In this document: in pieces, positions 32,320 to 40,445 of the stretch
Position numbering within the stretch: the first letter of the stretch is position 1
How the letters are laid out: each line of letters begins with the position of its first letter
Origin: Asanoa sp. WMMD1127
GTDB lineage: Bacteria > Actinomycetota > Actinomycetes > Mycobacteriales > Micromonosporaceae
Direction: 5' to 3'
Length of the DNA: 64,000 nucleotides
Assembly (NCBI RefSeq): GCF_029626225.1
Contig: NZ_JARUBP010000001.1
Coordinates: 3,906,001 to 3,970,000 of the forward strand
Translations under genes and position numbers: made by a program
Notes under the pieces: model-generated
What the model was told of the DNA's origin: nothing
The model's database searches: none
The model's input: only the letters and a program-made list of their open reading frames with translations

Positions 32320-33833
32320 TGCGCGTCCGTGCGGCGCTGACCGCGCTGGTGACCGTCGTCGCGGGTGTCGTGCTGGTCGCCGGCTCGGCCAGTGCGGCGC
32401 CGCTGCTGAGCGACGACTTCGCCGACGGCGACGCGGCCGGCTGGTCCACCTCGGGCGGTTCCTGGTCGGTGTCCGGCGGCGCCTACCGCCAGTCCGGGCT
32501 CAGCAGCGACGCGCGGGCCCGGGTCGGTTCGGCGGCGTGGACGGACTACACCGTGCGGGCGCGGGTGACGCCGGCCGCCTTCAACGGCGCCAACCGGTTC
32601 GTGGCCGTGGTCGCCCGGGCGCAGTCCGCGACCAGCTACTACTACGTGGCGCTGCGGTCCACCAACGCGGTGGAGCTCAAGCGGTTGGTGAACGGGACGG
32701 CCACGACGCTCGACACAGCCCCGTTGACCGTCACCGTCGGGCAGTCCTATGTGGTCACTTTGACCGTCGCCGGCTCGCGCCTGTCGGCCGCGGTGGACGG
32801 CGCCGAGCTCGTCTCCGCCTCCGACACCCGCTTCACCGCCGGCCAGGCCGGGGTGGCCACCTACTACGCGGGCGCGGCCTTCGACGACGTCGTAGTGGAA
32901 ACGGTCGGCTCCGCACCGCCCACCCCGACGGTGCCGCCTACGGAGCCGCCACCGGCGGGTGCGGCGGACGGGTTCGCCTCGGTTGCGGCGTTGGGCCTTT
33001 CCGGGACGACCGGTGGGGCGGGCGGGCCGACGGTCACGGTCGACACGACCGCCGAGCTGCTCGACGCGATCGACACGACCGGGCCCATGACGATCCAGGT
33101 CTCCGGGCGCATCACGATCAGCAGCAAGCAGGGGGTGCGGCCGAACAAGACGATCGTCGGCATCGGGGCGGCGCCGACCATCGCGGGCGGTGGTTTCGAC
33201 TTCTACCGCTCGTCCAACGTGATCGTCCGCAACCTGACGTTCGTCGGCGCCGAGGACGACGCCGTCAACGTCGGCCAGGAGTCGCACCACATCTGGATCG
33301 ACCACAACACGTTCGTCGCGCCGGTCGACGGGTCGATCGACATCGTCCGGGGCGCCGACTACGTGACGGTGTCGTGGAACCACTTCGCCGCCACCGACAA
33401 GAGCATGCTGGTCAGCCACTCGGACGGCGCCGCGTCCAGCGACGTCGGCCACCTGCGGGTGACCATCCACCACAACTTCTTCGACCGTTCCCGGCAGCGC
33501 CACCCGCGGGTCCGGTTCGGGGAGCCGGTGCACGTCTACAACAACTACTTCCTCGACAACGAGCTCTACGGCGTGGCGTCGACGATGAACGGCGGCGTGC
33601 TCGTCGAGGGCAACTATTTCTCCGGCGTGCCGTTCCCGTGCTTCTCGGCCGGCGGCTACGCCGACAGTGGGCCGGGGCGGCTCGTCCAGCGGGCCAACGT
33701 GTTCGTCGACTCCGGGCCGTGCGAGGTGGCCGGAACCGTGGTCGAGCCGCGCACCTACTATCCATACACCTTGGACAGTGCTGCCACCGTACCGGCCCGG
33801 GTCACCGCGGGGGCCGGCGCGGGCAAGCTGTAG
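32319..33833 (+). CDS. secreted two-domain pectate lyase, 504 aa (lyase G)
   Basis: ATG 32319 overlaps the stop of lyase F. A signal peptide (RAALTALVTVVAGVVLVAGSASAA) is followed by the beta-sandwich module (LLSDDFADGDAAGWSTSGGSWSV to FDDVVVETVG, nearest to lyase C's module), a short linker (TPTVPPTEPPPAG) and the PL1 domain: ISSKQGVRPNKTIVGIGAAPTIAGGGF, HHIWIDHNTFVAPVDGSIDIVRGADYVTVSWNHFAATDKSMLVSHSDG, HHNFFDRSRQRHPRVRFGEPVHVYNN. The cysteine pair FPCFSA/GPCEVAG matches lyase F. Its last 32 bases overlap the convergent DUF6807 gene. Confidence 0.93.
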   Translation: MRVRAALTALVTVVAGVVLVAGSASAAPLLSDDFADGDAAGWSTSGGSWSVSGGAYRQSGLSSDARARVGSAAWTDYTVRARVTPAAFNGANRFVAVVARAQSATSYYYVALRSTNAVELKRLVNGTATTLDTAPLTVTVGQSYVVTLTVAGSRLSAAVDGAELVSASDTRFTAGQAGVATYYAGAAFDDVVVETVGSAPPTPTVPPTEPPPAGAADGFASVAALGLSGTTGGAGGPTVTVDTTAELLDAIDTTGPMTIQVSGRITISSKQGVRPNKTIVGIGAAPTIAGGGFDFYRSSNVIVRNLTFVGAEDDAVNVGQESHHIWIDHNTFVAPVDGSIDIVRGADYVTVSWNHFAATDKSMLVSHSDGAASSDVGHLRVTIHHNFFDRSRQRHPRVRFGEPVHVYNNYFLDNELYGVASTMNGGVLVEGNYFSGVPFPCFSAGGYADSGPGRLVQRANVFVDSGPCEVAGTVVEPRTYYPYTLDSAATVPARVTAGAGAGKL

Positions 33834-34614
33834 CCACCTGCTCGGCGGTGAGGGCACCGTCGGCGACGAGCACCGTGAGGCGCCGGGCGACCGGCGCCTC
33901 CGGCGTGACCGGCAGCGGGCGCGCGAACGCCAGCGCGGCGCAGACACCCGGATAGATGCCGGTCCGCACGAACCACCGGTCGTCGCCGGCCAGACCCTGG
34001 AACACGAGGGTGTAGGGCCCCGGCCCGGTCAGCGCCAGCCACTCCGCCGTGCTGCCGTTGACGTGCTCCTCGCCCGCCGCGTCGGCGGTGAACACCCGGG
34101 TCTCGCCCGGCGCCGCCCGCCAGAAGAAGCCGCCGTAGCCGGCGCCGTCGGGTCGCCCGTTGGTGGCCGGGCTGCCCAACTCGATCGGCCGCCGCGCGGC
34201 CAGCGTGAAGTCGACCGACAGCACCCAGCCGAGATCGGCCGGCGTCGCGCGCAGCTGCCGCTCCTCGGTCAGCAGCACGGCGCCGTCCTTGTCGCGCCAC
34301 TCCATGGTGTGGCGCAGGCCCTCGTCGGCGGGGAGCCAGCCGGTGTGGACGATCGCCCCGTGGTCGTCGAGCCAGGTGTAGCCACGGTCGCGGACGTAGG
34401 TGCGGCCGCCCCACAGGTTGGCGCCGGCCACGTCCTGCAGCGCGACCGAGACGCCGAGGTGCCAGACGTGGTCGTCGGGCGCGAAGTCGGTGACCGGCGT
34501 GCCGCCCAGCGTCCGCACGGGATGCAGGTAGGGCCGCGGGCCCTGGATCCGGTCGACCTTCGGGTCGACCACATAGGACGCGACCGGCACGCCGCCGACG
34601 GTCAGCTCGGTCAC
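33802..34614 (-). CDS. DUF6807 (PmoA-like) protein, 270 aa
   Basis: A soluble beta-rich protein of the family annotated PmoA-like/DUF6807, here in a sugar catabolic operon. Recognisable segments are YVVDPKVDRIQGPRPYLHPVRTLGGTPVTDFAPDDHVWHLGVSVALQDVAGANLWGG, then GLRHTMEWRD and GYGGFFWRAAPGE. The conserved histidines in RPYLHPV and DHVWHLG may form an active site. GTG 34614 overlaps the isomerase stop. It ends inside the convergent lyase G gene. The biochemical role of this family is not established; the methane-oxygenase name is misleading. Confidence 0.8.
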   Translation of the reverse strand: MTELTVGGVPVASYVVDPKVDRIQGPRPYLHPVRTLGGTPVTDFAPDDHVWHLGVSVALQDVAGANLWGGRTYVRDRGYTWLDDHGAIVHTGWLPADEGLRHTMEWRDKDGAVLLTEERQLRATPADLGWVLSVDFTLAARRPIELGSPATNGRPDGAGYGGFFWRAAPGETRVFTADAAGEEHVNGSTAEWLALTGPGPYTLVFQGLAGDDRWFVRTGIYPGVCAALAFARPLPVTPEAPVARRLTVLVADGALTAEQVATACPRRPPR

Positions 34615-35420
34615 CCCTCCACCGTCTCCCGGTAGCCGCGCAGCGCCGCGTCGAGCACCTCGTCGCCGGGCCGGGCCCACACCTCGGCGGAGAACACCTC
34701 GACCTCGACCGGGCCGGTCCAGCCGGCGGCGTCGACCGCGCGGCGGAACCGGCGGTTGTCGACGCAGCCGTCGCCGGGCAGGCCGCGGCCGAGCAGCACG
34801 CCGGCCGGCAGCGGCGTCACCCAGTCGGCGACCTGGAAGCAGGCGATCCGGCGCTGGCGGCCGGCCCGCTCGATCTGGGCCCAGACCTGGTCGTCCCACC
34901 ACAGGTGGTAGGTGTCGACCACGACACCGACCGCGTCGACCGGATGCGGCGCGGCCAGGTCGAGGGCCTGGCCGAGGGTGGAGACCACACAGCGGTCGGC
35001 GGCGAACATCGGGTGCAACGGCTCGATCGCCAGGCGTACGCCGGCCGCCAGCGCGTGCGGAACCAGCTGGCCGATCGCGTCGCCGACGTGGGCGCGGGCG
35101 CCGTCCAGGTCGCGGCTGCCCTCGGGGAGGCCGCCGGAGACCAGCACCAGCACCGGCGCGCCGAGCGTCGCCGCCTCGTCGATCGCCCGGCGGTTGTCGT
35201 CGAGCCAGCCCGGGTCGGCGAAGAAACCACCCCGGCACAGCGAGGTGACGGACAGGCCCGCGTCGCGTACGAGAGCCGCGGTCTTCTCCAGGCCGAACGC
35301 GGCCGTCTCCTCGCGCCACAGGCCGACGCCGCGCACGCCGGCCCGCACACAACCGGCCACCAGGTCGGGCAGCGGCCAGTGCTTCGTGGTGGCCGAGTTG
35401 AGGGCGAACCGCTCGCTCAC
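34611..35420 (-). CDS. sugar phosphate isomerase/epimerase (TIM-barrel), 269 aa
   Basis: It is an AP-endonuclease-like TIM barrel (AP_endonuc_2 family). RFALNSATTKHWPLPDLVAGCVRAGVRGVGLWREE opens the barrel. The metal-binding acids and histidines appear in LAIEPLHPMFAADRCVV, VVVDTYHLWWDDQVW, CFQVADW and VEVEVFSAEVW. Family members isomerise or epimerise sugars and, in some C-glycoside pathways, cleave C-C bonds. It overlaps its neighbours on both sides by four bases, so the four-gene operon is tightly coupled. The substrate is unknown; it is likely a keto-sugar made by the Gfo/Idh/MocA enzyme of the operon. Confidence 0.85.
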   Translation of the reverse strand: MSERFALNSATTKHWPLPDLVAGCVRAGVRGVGLWREETAAFGLEKTAALVRDAGLSVTSLCRGGFFADPGWLDDNRRAIDEAATLGAPVLVLVSGGLPEGSRDLDGARAHVGDAIGQLVPHALAAGVRLAIEPLHPMFAADRCVVSTLGQALDLAAPHPVDAVGVVVDTYHLWWDDQVWAQIERAGRQRRIACFQVADWVTPLPAGVLLGRGLPGDGCVDNRRFRRAVDAAGWTGPVEVEVFSAEVWARPGDEVLDAALRGYRETVEG

Positions 35421-36544
35421 GGCCGCACCCCCACGGTGGTGGCCCAGGCCCGGGCGCGACCGGCGGCGAGGTCGGCGTCGGGCAGCACGCCGGCGGCGTC
35501 GGCCAGCCGGATCAGCGTGGCCAGGTGGCCGGGGGAGCGGCCGCTCTGCAGCCCGCCGACCATCGTGAAGTGGCTCTGATGGCCCGAGAGCCAGGCCAGG
35601 AACACGATGCCGGTCTTGTAGTAGAAGGTGGGCGCGCCGAAGACGTGGCGGGCCAGCGGCACGGTCGGCCCGAAGATGTCGTCGTAGCCGGCTTCGTCGC
35701 CAGCGTCGAGGGCCTGCAGCGCCGCCGCCGCCGGGGCCGCTATCGCGGCGAAGATACCCAGCAGCGCGTCGGAGTAGCCGTCGCCGTCGCCCTTGATGAG
35801 CGCGGGGTAGTGGAAGTCGTCACCGGTGTAGAGCCGCACCCCGGCGGGCAGCCGGCGCCGCAGGTCGACCTCGAACGCCTCGTCGAGCAGCGACACCTTG
35901 ATGCCGTCGACCTTGGCCGCGTGCGCGCCGATCAGCTCGAGCACCGTGGCGACCGGGTCGGCGCCCCAGTAGCCGGCCAGCGCCGGGTCGAACATCTCGC
36001 CCAGCCAGTGCAGCACCACCGGCCCGGCCGCCTGGCGCAGCAGCTCCGCGTAGACGTCGAGGTAGTCGTCGGCGTGCCGGGCGGTGGCGGCGAGGTGGCG
36101 GCTGCACATCAGCACCGGCGTCGCGCCGGCCGCCTCGACGTCGGCGAGCTGCTCGGCGTAGGCCTTGCGGACCTCGTCGAGGGTCGTCGGGCCGGGCGGC
36201 AGCTGGTCCGTTGCGACGCCCGCGACGATCGGCCCGGTCGCCGCGGCGGTGGAGCGGCGGATCAGCTCGCGGGTCGCCGCGTAGTCGAGGCCCATGCCGC
36301 GCTGCGCGGTGTCCATCGCCTCCGCCACCCCGAAGCCGTGCGACCAGAGGTGGTGGCGGAAGGCGAGCGTGGCGTCCCAGTCGAGGGCGGCCTTCGTGCC
36401 CGGTGTGTTGTCGGCCCGTGGGTCGGCGACCACGTGCGCCGCCGCGTAGGCCACCCGGCTCGTGAACGGCGCCCCCGGCGTCGCCCAGGCCGCGCCGGCG
36501 CCGGTGAAGGTGAACGGGCCGTCGGGCAGGACCACGGTGGTCAT
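35417..36544 (-). CDS. DUF993 protein, aldolase-like TIM barrel, 375 aa
   Basis: It belongs to the DUF993 family, distantly related to dihydrodipicolinate synthase. FTSRVAYAAAHVVADPRADN opens the protein. KVDGIKVSLLDEAF provides the lysine expected for a Schiff base, and RLYTGDDFHYPALIKGDGDGYSDALLGIFAAIAAPAAAALQALDAGDE follows the DapA pattern of a bound pyruvate or keto acid. GTFYYKTGIVFLAWLSGHQSHFTMVGGLQSGR-type end. It starts at ATG 36544 over the dehydrogenase stop. Its reaction is unknown; a retro-aldol cleavage of a modified sugar is a reasonable guess. Confidence 0.82.
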   Translation of the reverse strand: MTTVVLPDGPFTFTGAGAAWATPGAPFTSRVAYAAAHVVADPRADNTPGTKAALDWDATLAFRHHLWSHGFGVAEAMDTAQRGMGLDYAATRELIRRSTAAATGPIVAGVATDQLPPGPTTLDEVRKAYAEQLADVEAAGATPVLMCSRHLAATARHADDYLDVYAELLRQAAGPVVLHWLGEMFDPALAGYWGADPVATVLELIGAHAAKVDGIKVSLLDEAFEVDLRRRLPAGVRLYTGDDFHYPALIKGDGDGYSDALLGIFAAIAAPAAAALQALDAGDEAGYDDIFGPTVPLARHVFGAPTFYYKTGIVFLAWLSGHQSHFTMVGGLQSGRSPGHLATLIRLADAAGVLPDADLAAGRARAWATTVGVRP

Positions 36545-37692
36545 GCGGTCAGCTCCGGGATCTCCATCCGCCGGCCCTCGCGCGCCGACCGGGCGCCCAG
36601 CTCGGCCAGCTGCACGCCCCGGGCGCCGGCCCACAGATCCCAGGCGTACGGGGCGTCCTCGGCCACGTGGCGCAGGAACAGCTCCCACTGCTCCTGGAAG
36701 CCGTTGCGGAACTCCTCGTTGTCGGGGACGACCTGCCACTGGTCGCGGAACCGTTCGGTGACCGGGAGATCGGGGTTCCAGACGGGCTTGGGCGTGGTCG
36801 AGCGGTGCTGCACCCGGCACTCGCGCAGGCCGGCCACCGCGCTGCCCTCGGTGCCGTCGACCTGGAACTCGACCAGCTCGTCACGGTAGACCCGGACGGC
36901 CCACGAGGAGTTGACCTGCGCGACGATGCCGCCCTCGATCTCGAAGATGCCGTAGGCCGCGTCGTCGGCGGTCGCCTCGTAGGGCTGGCCCGCCTCGTCC
37001 CACCGCTGGGGGATGTGCGTGGTGATGTGGGCGGTGACCGCGCGGACCGGACCGAAGATCTGCTCGAGCACGTAGTGCCAGTGCGGGAACATGTCGACGA
37101 CGATGCCGCCGCCGTCGGCCGACCGGTAGTTCCACGATGGACGTTGCGCCGGCTGCCAGTCGCCCTCGAACACCCAGTAGCCGAACTCGCCGCGCACGCT
37201 CAACACCCGGCCGAAGAAGCCGCCCTTGACGAGACGGTCGAGCTTGCGCAGGCCCGGCAGAAAGAGCTTGTCCTGCACGACGCCGTGCTTGACGCCGGCG
37301 GCGTCGGCCAGCCGGGCGAGCTCGACCGCGCCGGCCAGGTCGCCGGCGGTCGGCTTCTCGGTGTAGACGTGCTTGCCCGCCGCCACCGCCGCGCGGATCG
37401 CCTTCTCGCGGGCGTTGGTCACCTGGGCGTCGAAGTAGATCTCGACGTCGGGGCGGGCCAGCGCGGCGCCCAGGTCGGTGGTCCACTCGGTGAGGCCGTG
37501 CCGCTGGGCGATCGCGCGGAGCTTGCCGTCGTCGCGGCCGACCAGCACGGGCTCGGGCCACAGCCGCGTCCCGTCGCGCAACGGCAGGCCGCCGGCCTCG
37601 CGGATCGCGAGCAGCGAGCGCACCAGATGCTGCCGGTAGCCCATCCGCCCCGTCACCCCGTTGAGGACGATGCCGACTGGTCTGCGATCCAC
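36541..37692 (-). CDS. Gfo/Idh/MocA-family oxidoreductase, 383 aa
   Basis: It is the first gene of the leftward operon. The Rossmann segment is PVGIVLNGVTGRMGYRQHLVRSLLAI, an unusual variant with an insertion after the glycine motif. The family lysine is in HVYTEKPTAGDL, and the C-terminal domain contains DGGGIVVDMFPHWHYVLEQIFGPV with the usual D/H catalytic pair. GTG 37692 is preferred over TTG 37698 because GGGAGG lies six bases upstream. The promoter and LacI operator are at 37706-37754. It probably oxidises a sugar or glycoside that the DUF993 and TIM-barrel enzymes then process. Confidence 0.88.
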   Translation of the reverse strand: MDRRPVGIVLNGVTGRMGYRQHLVRSLLAIREAGGLPLRDGTRLWPEPVLVGRDDGKLRAIAQRHGLTEWTTDLGAALARPDVEIYFDAQVTNAREKAIRAAVAAGKHVYTEKPTAGDLAGAVELARLADAAGVKHGVVQDKLFLPGLRKLDRLVKGGFFGRVLSVRGEFGYWVFEGDWQPAQRPSWNYRSADGGGIVVDMFPHWHYVLEQIFGPVRAVTAHITTHIPQRWDEAGQPYEATADDAAYGIFEIEGGIVAQVNSSWAVRVYRDELVEFQVDGTEGSAVAGLRECRVQHRSTTPKPVWNPDLPVTERFRDQWQVVPDNEEFRNGFQEQWELFLRHVAEDAPYAWDLWAGARGVQLAELGARSAREGRRMEIPELTA

Positions 37693-37705
37693 GAGCAACC
37701 TCCCG

Positions 37706-37754
37706 AGGTAAGCGCTTTCCCGAGCAACGTATCGATGTCGATGGGCCTAGGCAA
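37706..37754 (-). promoter_or_regulatory. promoter with overlapping LacI operator for the four-gene operon
   Basis: On the minus strand, TTGCCT (37754-37749) and TACGTT (37731-37726) are separated by 17 bases. Directly downstream lies a near-palindromic operator, GGGAAAGCGCTTACCT (37721-37706), which would cover the transcription start. The same arrangement, -10 TACGTT followed by an AAAGCGCTT palindrome, occurs at 53495-53545. The divergent LacI regulator at 37778 is the likely repressor. Confidence 0.7.
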
Positions 37755-37765
37755 GGGCTTTCCCG

Positions 37766-37771
37766 TATGAT
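37766..37771 (+). promoter_or_regulatory. -10 box giving a leaderless lacI transcript
   Basis: TATGAT lies at positions -12 to -7 relative to the G of the GTG start at 37778. This is the spacing for transcription beginning exactly at the start codon, and no ribosome-binding site is visible before the GTG. The -35 is weak. Confidence 0.6.
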
Positions 37772-37777
37772 CTCGGC

Positions 37778-38809
37778 GTGGCCACGCTGGACGACGTCGC
37801 GCGCCGGGCGGGCGTCTCGACGGCGACCGCCTCGCGCATCATCAACGGCAGCAGCAAGCCGGTCAGCGCGGCCCTGCGCGACCGGGTCGAGGCGGCCGTG
37901 GCCGATCTGCACTACGTGCCCAACGCGCACGCCCGCCAGCTCGCCCGCTCCGAGCGCACGGCCGTCGGCGTCGTCGTCCACGACGTCTCCGACCCCTACT
38001 TCGCCGAGATCACCCGCGGCCTGCAACGCGTCGCCACCACCGACGGCCGGCTGGTGATCATCTGCAACACCTACCGCGACCCGGCCCGCGAGCTCGACTA
38101 CGTCGAGCTGCTCCGGGCCCACCAGGTGGCGGCGATGGTGCTGGCCGGTTCGGGCTACCACGACGCCGGGTTCGCCCGGGCGCTGCGCGGCAAGCTGCGG
38201 GCCTACGAGCTGTCCGGCGGGCGGGTCGCGGTGATCGGCCGGCACGACCGGGCCGGTGACGCCGTCGTCCCCGACAACGAGGCCGGCGGCTTCCTGGCCG
38301 GCGAGCACCTCTACGCGCTCGGCCATCGCGACATCGGCGTCATCGCCGGCCCGCGCAACCTGACCACCACCACGGACCGGCTGACCGGCCTCCGCCGGGC
38401 CGCCCGCGCGCACGGCCGACCCGCCCCGAAGGTCTGCTACGCCGACTTCGACCGCGACAGCGGCGCCGCGGCCACCGCCGACCTGCTCGCCGCCCATCCG
38501 CGGATCACCGCGATCGCGGCGCTCAACGACTCGATGGCCGTCGGTGCGCTGGCCCACCTGCGGGGGGCCGGGCGGCGGGCCAGCGTGATCGGCTTCGACG
38601 ACATGCCGATCGCCCGCGACGTCACGCCGGCCCTGACCACCATCCGGCTGCCGCTGGCCGACATGGGCGCCCTGGCCATGTCGCTGGCGCTGTCGGCGCC
38701 GTCGCCGAGCCCGCGGGTCGAGCGGGTGCCGGCCGAGCTGGTCGAGCGGGAGAGCACCGGCCCGCCGGACGTTTCCGCGACCGGCGCGCCGGGCACCATC
38801 GGTCGATGA
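37778..38809 (+). CDS. LacI-family transcriptional regulator, 343 aa
   Basis: The helix-turn-helix and hinge are at the N-terminus (MATLDDVARRAGVSTATASRIINGSSKPVSAALRDRVEAAVADLHYVPN). The sensor domain follows from about residue 60: VGVVVHDVSDPYFAEITRGL, VAMVLAGSGYHD, VIGRHDRAGDAVVPDNEAGGFLAGEHLYALGHRDIGVIAGP and VIGFDDMPIARDVTPALTTIRLPLADMG. It is divergent from the four-gene operon and probably binds the AAAGCGCTT palindrome there and at 53.5 kb. The GTG start is probably leaderless. Its stop overlaps the next gene by four bases. Confidence 0.93.
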   Translation: MATLDDVARRAGVSTATASRIINGSSKPVSAALRDRVEAAVADLHYVPNAHARQLARSERTAVGVVVHDVSDPYFAEITRGLQRVATTDGRLVIICNTYRDPARELDYVELLRAHQVAAMVLAGSGYHDAGFARALRGKLRAYELSGGRVAVIGRHDRAGDAVVPDNEAGGFLAGEHLYALGHRDIGVIAGPRNLTTTTDRLTGLRRAARAHGRPAPKVCYADFDRDSGAAATADLLAAHPRITAIAALNDSMAVGALAHLRGAGRRASVIGFDDMPIARDVTPALTTIRLPLADMGALAMSLALSAPSPSPRVERVPAELVERESTGPPDVSATGAPGTIGR

Positions 38810-39516
38810 GCCGCCGACGTGCCCTCGTCCTGCTGACGGTCCTGACCGTGGCCGGGTGCTCCAGCGCCGGCACCGGCAACCCGCCGACCAGCCCGCCGCC
38901 ACCCACGAGCCCGGCCGCTCCGACGAGCGCTCAGGCGTCGCCGGGCGTACCCACCACGATCCCGGTCCGGGCCTTCTTCGCCGTGCCCGAGCCGATGCGG
39001 GCCGGTGAGGTGCGCGGCCACGCGGAGGTCGAGGAGGCGCTGCCGCGGCTGTGCGGCGACGAGTTCGCCAGCGCGGGGGAGACCGCGGCCGGCGCGGCGG
39101 TGCGGTCGACCTACCGCCGGCGCGAGGATCCGGCCGAAGGCATCCCGCACGGCGTGCTGTTCCAGACGATCCGGACCTACCCCGGCGACGGCGCGGCGTC
39201 GTTCCTGACCCGGCTGCGTGCGGACCTGACGTCGTGCAAGACGTTCCGGCGGGACGACGTCGACTTCCGGGTCCGCACCGCGCCCATGCCGGGCGTCGGC
39301 GACGAGGCGCTCTGGATCGACCTCATCCAGCCGCAGACCGACCTGCCCGGCAACCCGATCGGCGGCGACCAGGTCAACCGCGTCGTGGTGCTGCGGGTCG
39401 GCGACACGGTGAGCGTCCTGCGGGACACCGAGTACGAACGCTCCAGCAGCATCCCGGCCGTCGTCGACGAGTTCGCCCGGGGCGTCGTCACGGCCATCGA
39501 GGACTGGCGCCGCTGA
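38806..39516 (+). CDS. putative lipoprotein, 236 aa
   Basis: It has a short lipoprotein signal, RRALVLLTVLTVAGCSS, with the lipidated cysteine at residue 18, then a Pro/Ser/Thr-rich spacer (NPPTSPPPPTSPAAPTSAQASP). The globular part (about 60-236) looks like the sensor-type lipoproteins of actinobacteria: PEPMRAGEVRGHAEVEEALPRLCGDEFAS, GVLFQTIRTYPGDGAASFLTRLRADLTSCKTF, VGDEALWIDLIQ, NRVVVLRVGDTVSVL. This resembles PknH-sensor-like domains, but I am unsure. Despite the four-base overlap with lacI, there is no visible functional link to sugar use. Confidence 0.75.
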   Translation: MSRRRALVLLTVLTVAGCSSAGTGNPPTSPPPPTSPAAPTSAQASPGVPTTIPVRAFFAVPEPMRAGEVRGHAEVEEALPRLCGDEFASAGETAAGAAVRSTYRRREDPAEGIPHGVLFQTIRTYPGDGAASFLTRLRADLTSCKTFRRDDVDFRVRTAPMPGVGDEALWIDLIQPQTDLPGNPIGGDQVNRVVVLRVGDTVSVLRDTEYERSSSIPAVVDEFARGVVTAIEDWRR

Positions 39517-39529
39517 CTACGATGCGCGC

Positions 39530-40276
39530 GTGTCGCTGCCGCTCCTTCTCGTCGCCGCCGCCCTGACCGGCGCGGCCTGGGGCACCCTCCTACCGGGCCT
39601 GATCTCCCGGTACGCGGTCGCCTGGCCGGAGGACGCGGAGCACCCCCCACCCTGGCGGCGCACCTGCCCGCACTGCGGCGCGGACCGGCCGAGGTGGTGG
39701 CGGGCATCGGGTCGGTGCCCGACGTGCGGCCGCGCGCCGAGGCCCGGCCGCCTGCTCCTGGCGCCAGTCACCGCCGCGACCCTGGCGCTGCTGGCCTGGG
39801 CCGTCGGGCCGACGGCCGAACTGCCGGCCTTTCTCCTCCTCGGCGCCCTGGCGGTCCCGCTGGCCGCCGTCGACCTGCGGGTGTTGCGGCTACCCGACCC
39901 GTTGGTCGGCGCGCTCGGGGGTGGCGGGCTGGCGCTGCTCGGTCTCGCGGCGGTCGTCGAGGGCACCGCGGGCGCCCTGCTGCGCGCGCTGGCCGCCGCC
40001 ACGGCCTGCGGCGCGCTCTACGCGTTGCTGGCGATCGTCCTGCGCGGCCAACTCGGCTTCGGCGACGTCAAGCTGGGCGCGGCCCTCGGCCTCTATCTGG
40101 GGTGGTTCGGCTGGTCAGCGGTGGTCGCCGGCGTCGTCCTGGCCCCGGTCGTGAACCTGCCGCTGGTGCTCGGCCTGCTGGCCACGGGCCGCACCGATCG
40201 CCGCGCGTCGGCACCATTCGGCCCGGCGATGCTAGCCGCCGCACTGGTGGCCGTCACCTTCGTCGCCCAAACGTAG
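39530..40276 (+). CDS. prepilin peptidase (A24 family), 248 aa
   Basis: It should process the Flp prepilin encoded 170 bases downstream. The N-terminal helix is followed by a zinc-type four-cysteine cytoplasmic loop (CPHCGADRPRW and CPTCGR, about residues 45-65). The two catalytic aspartates of aspartic prepilin peptidases are visible in LAAVDLRVLRLPDPLVG and in FGDVKLGAALGLYLG. At least six membrane helices follow. The cysteine loop usually marks bifunctional PilD-type enzymes with N-methylation; whether methylation occurs here is unclear. GTG 39530 is the start that gives the complete first helix. Confidence 0.9.
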   Translation: MSLPLLLVAAALTGAAWGTLLPGLISRYAVAWPEDAEHPPPWRRTCPHCGADRPRWWRASGRCPTCGRAPRPGRLLLAPVTAATLALLAWAVGPTAELPAFLLLGALAVPLAAVDLRVLRLPDPLVGALGGGGLALLGLAAVVEGTAGALLRALAAATACGALYALLAIVLRGQLGFGDVKLGAALGLYLGWFGWSAVVAGVVLAPVVNLPLVLGLLATGRTDRRASAPFGPAMLAAALVAVTFVAQT

Positions 40277-40445
40277 CCGACCGGTCACTCTTGCCCTCCG
40301 TCAAACGTGTCGTGGTCGTGTGGCCACTTCTAGCGATCATCCAGTCGGGATATCGACCAGCGACGGACTGACAGAGATCTCTTCCCGAAACAGACTCATG
40401 TGCGTTCCCGGCCATGTCCCGACACTCACAATGGAGTCTTTTCCG

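Noticed and set aside
24775-33833. Pectate lyase array as an assembly artefact
   Set aside because: The copies differ in linkers, domain content, cysteines and much of their sequence, and each junction has its own spacing.
40277-40445. tRNA or small RNA in front of flp
   Set aside because: No cloverleaf or conserved RNA pattern could be seen; only a ribosome-binding site (GGAG) near the flp start is clear.
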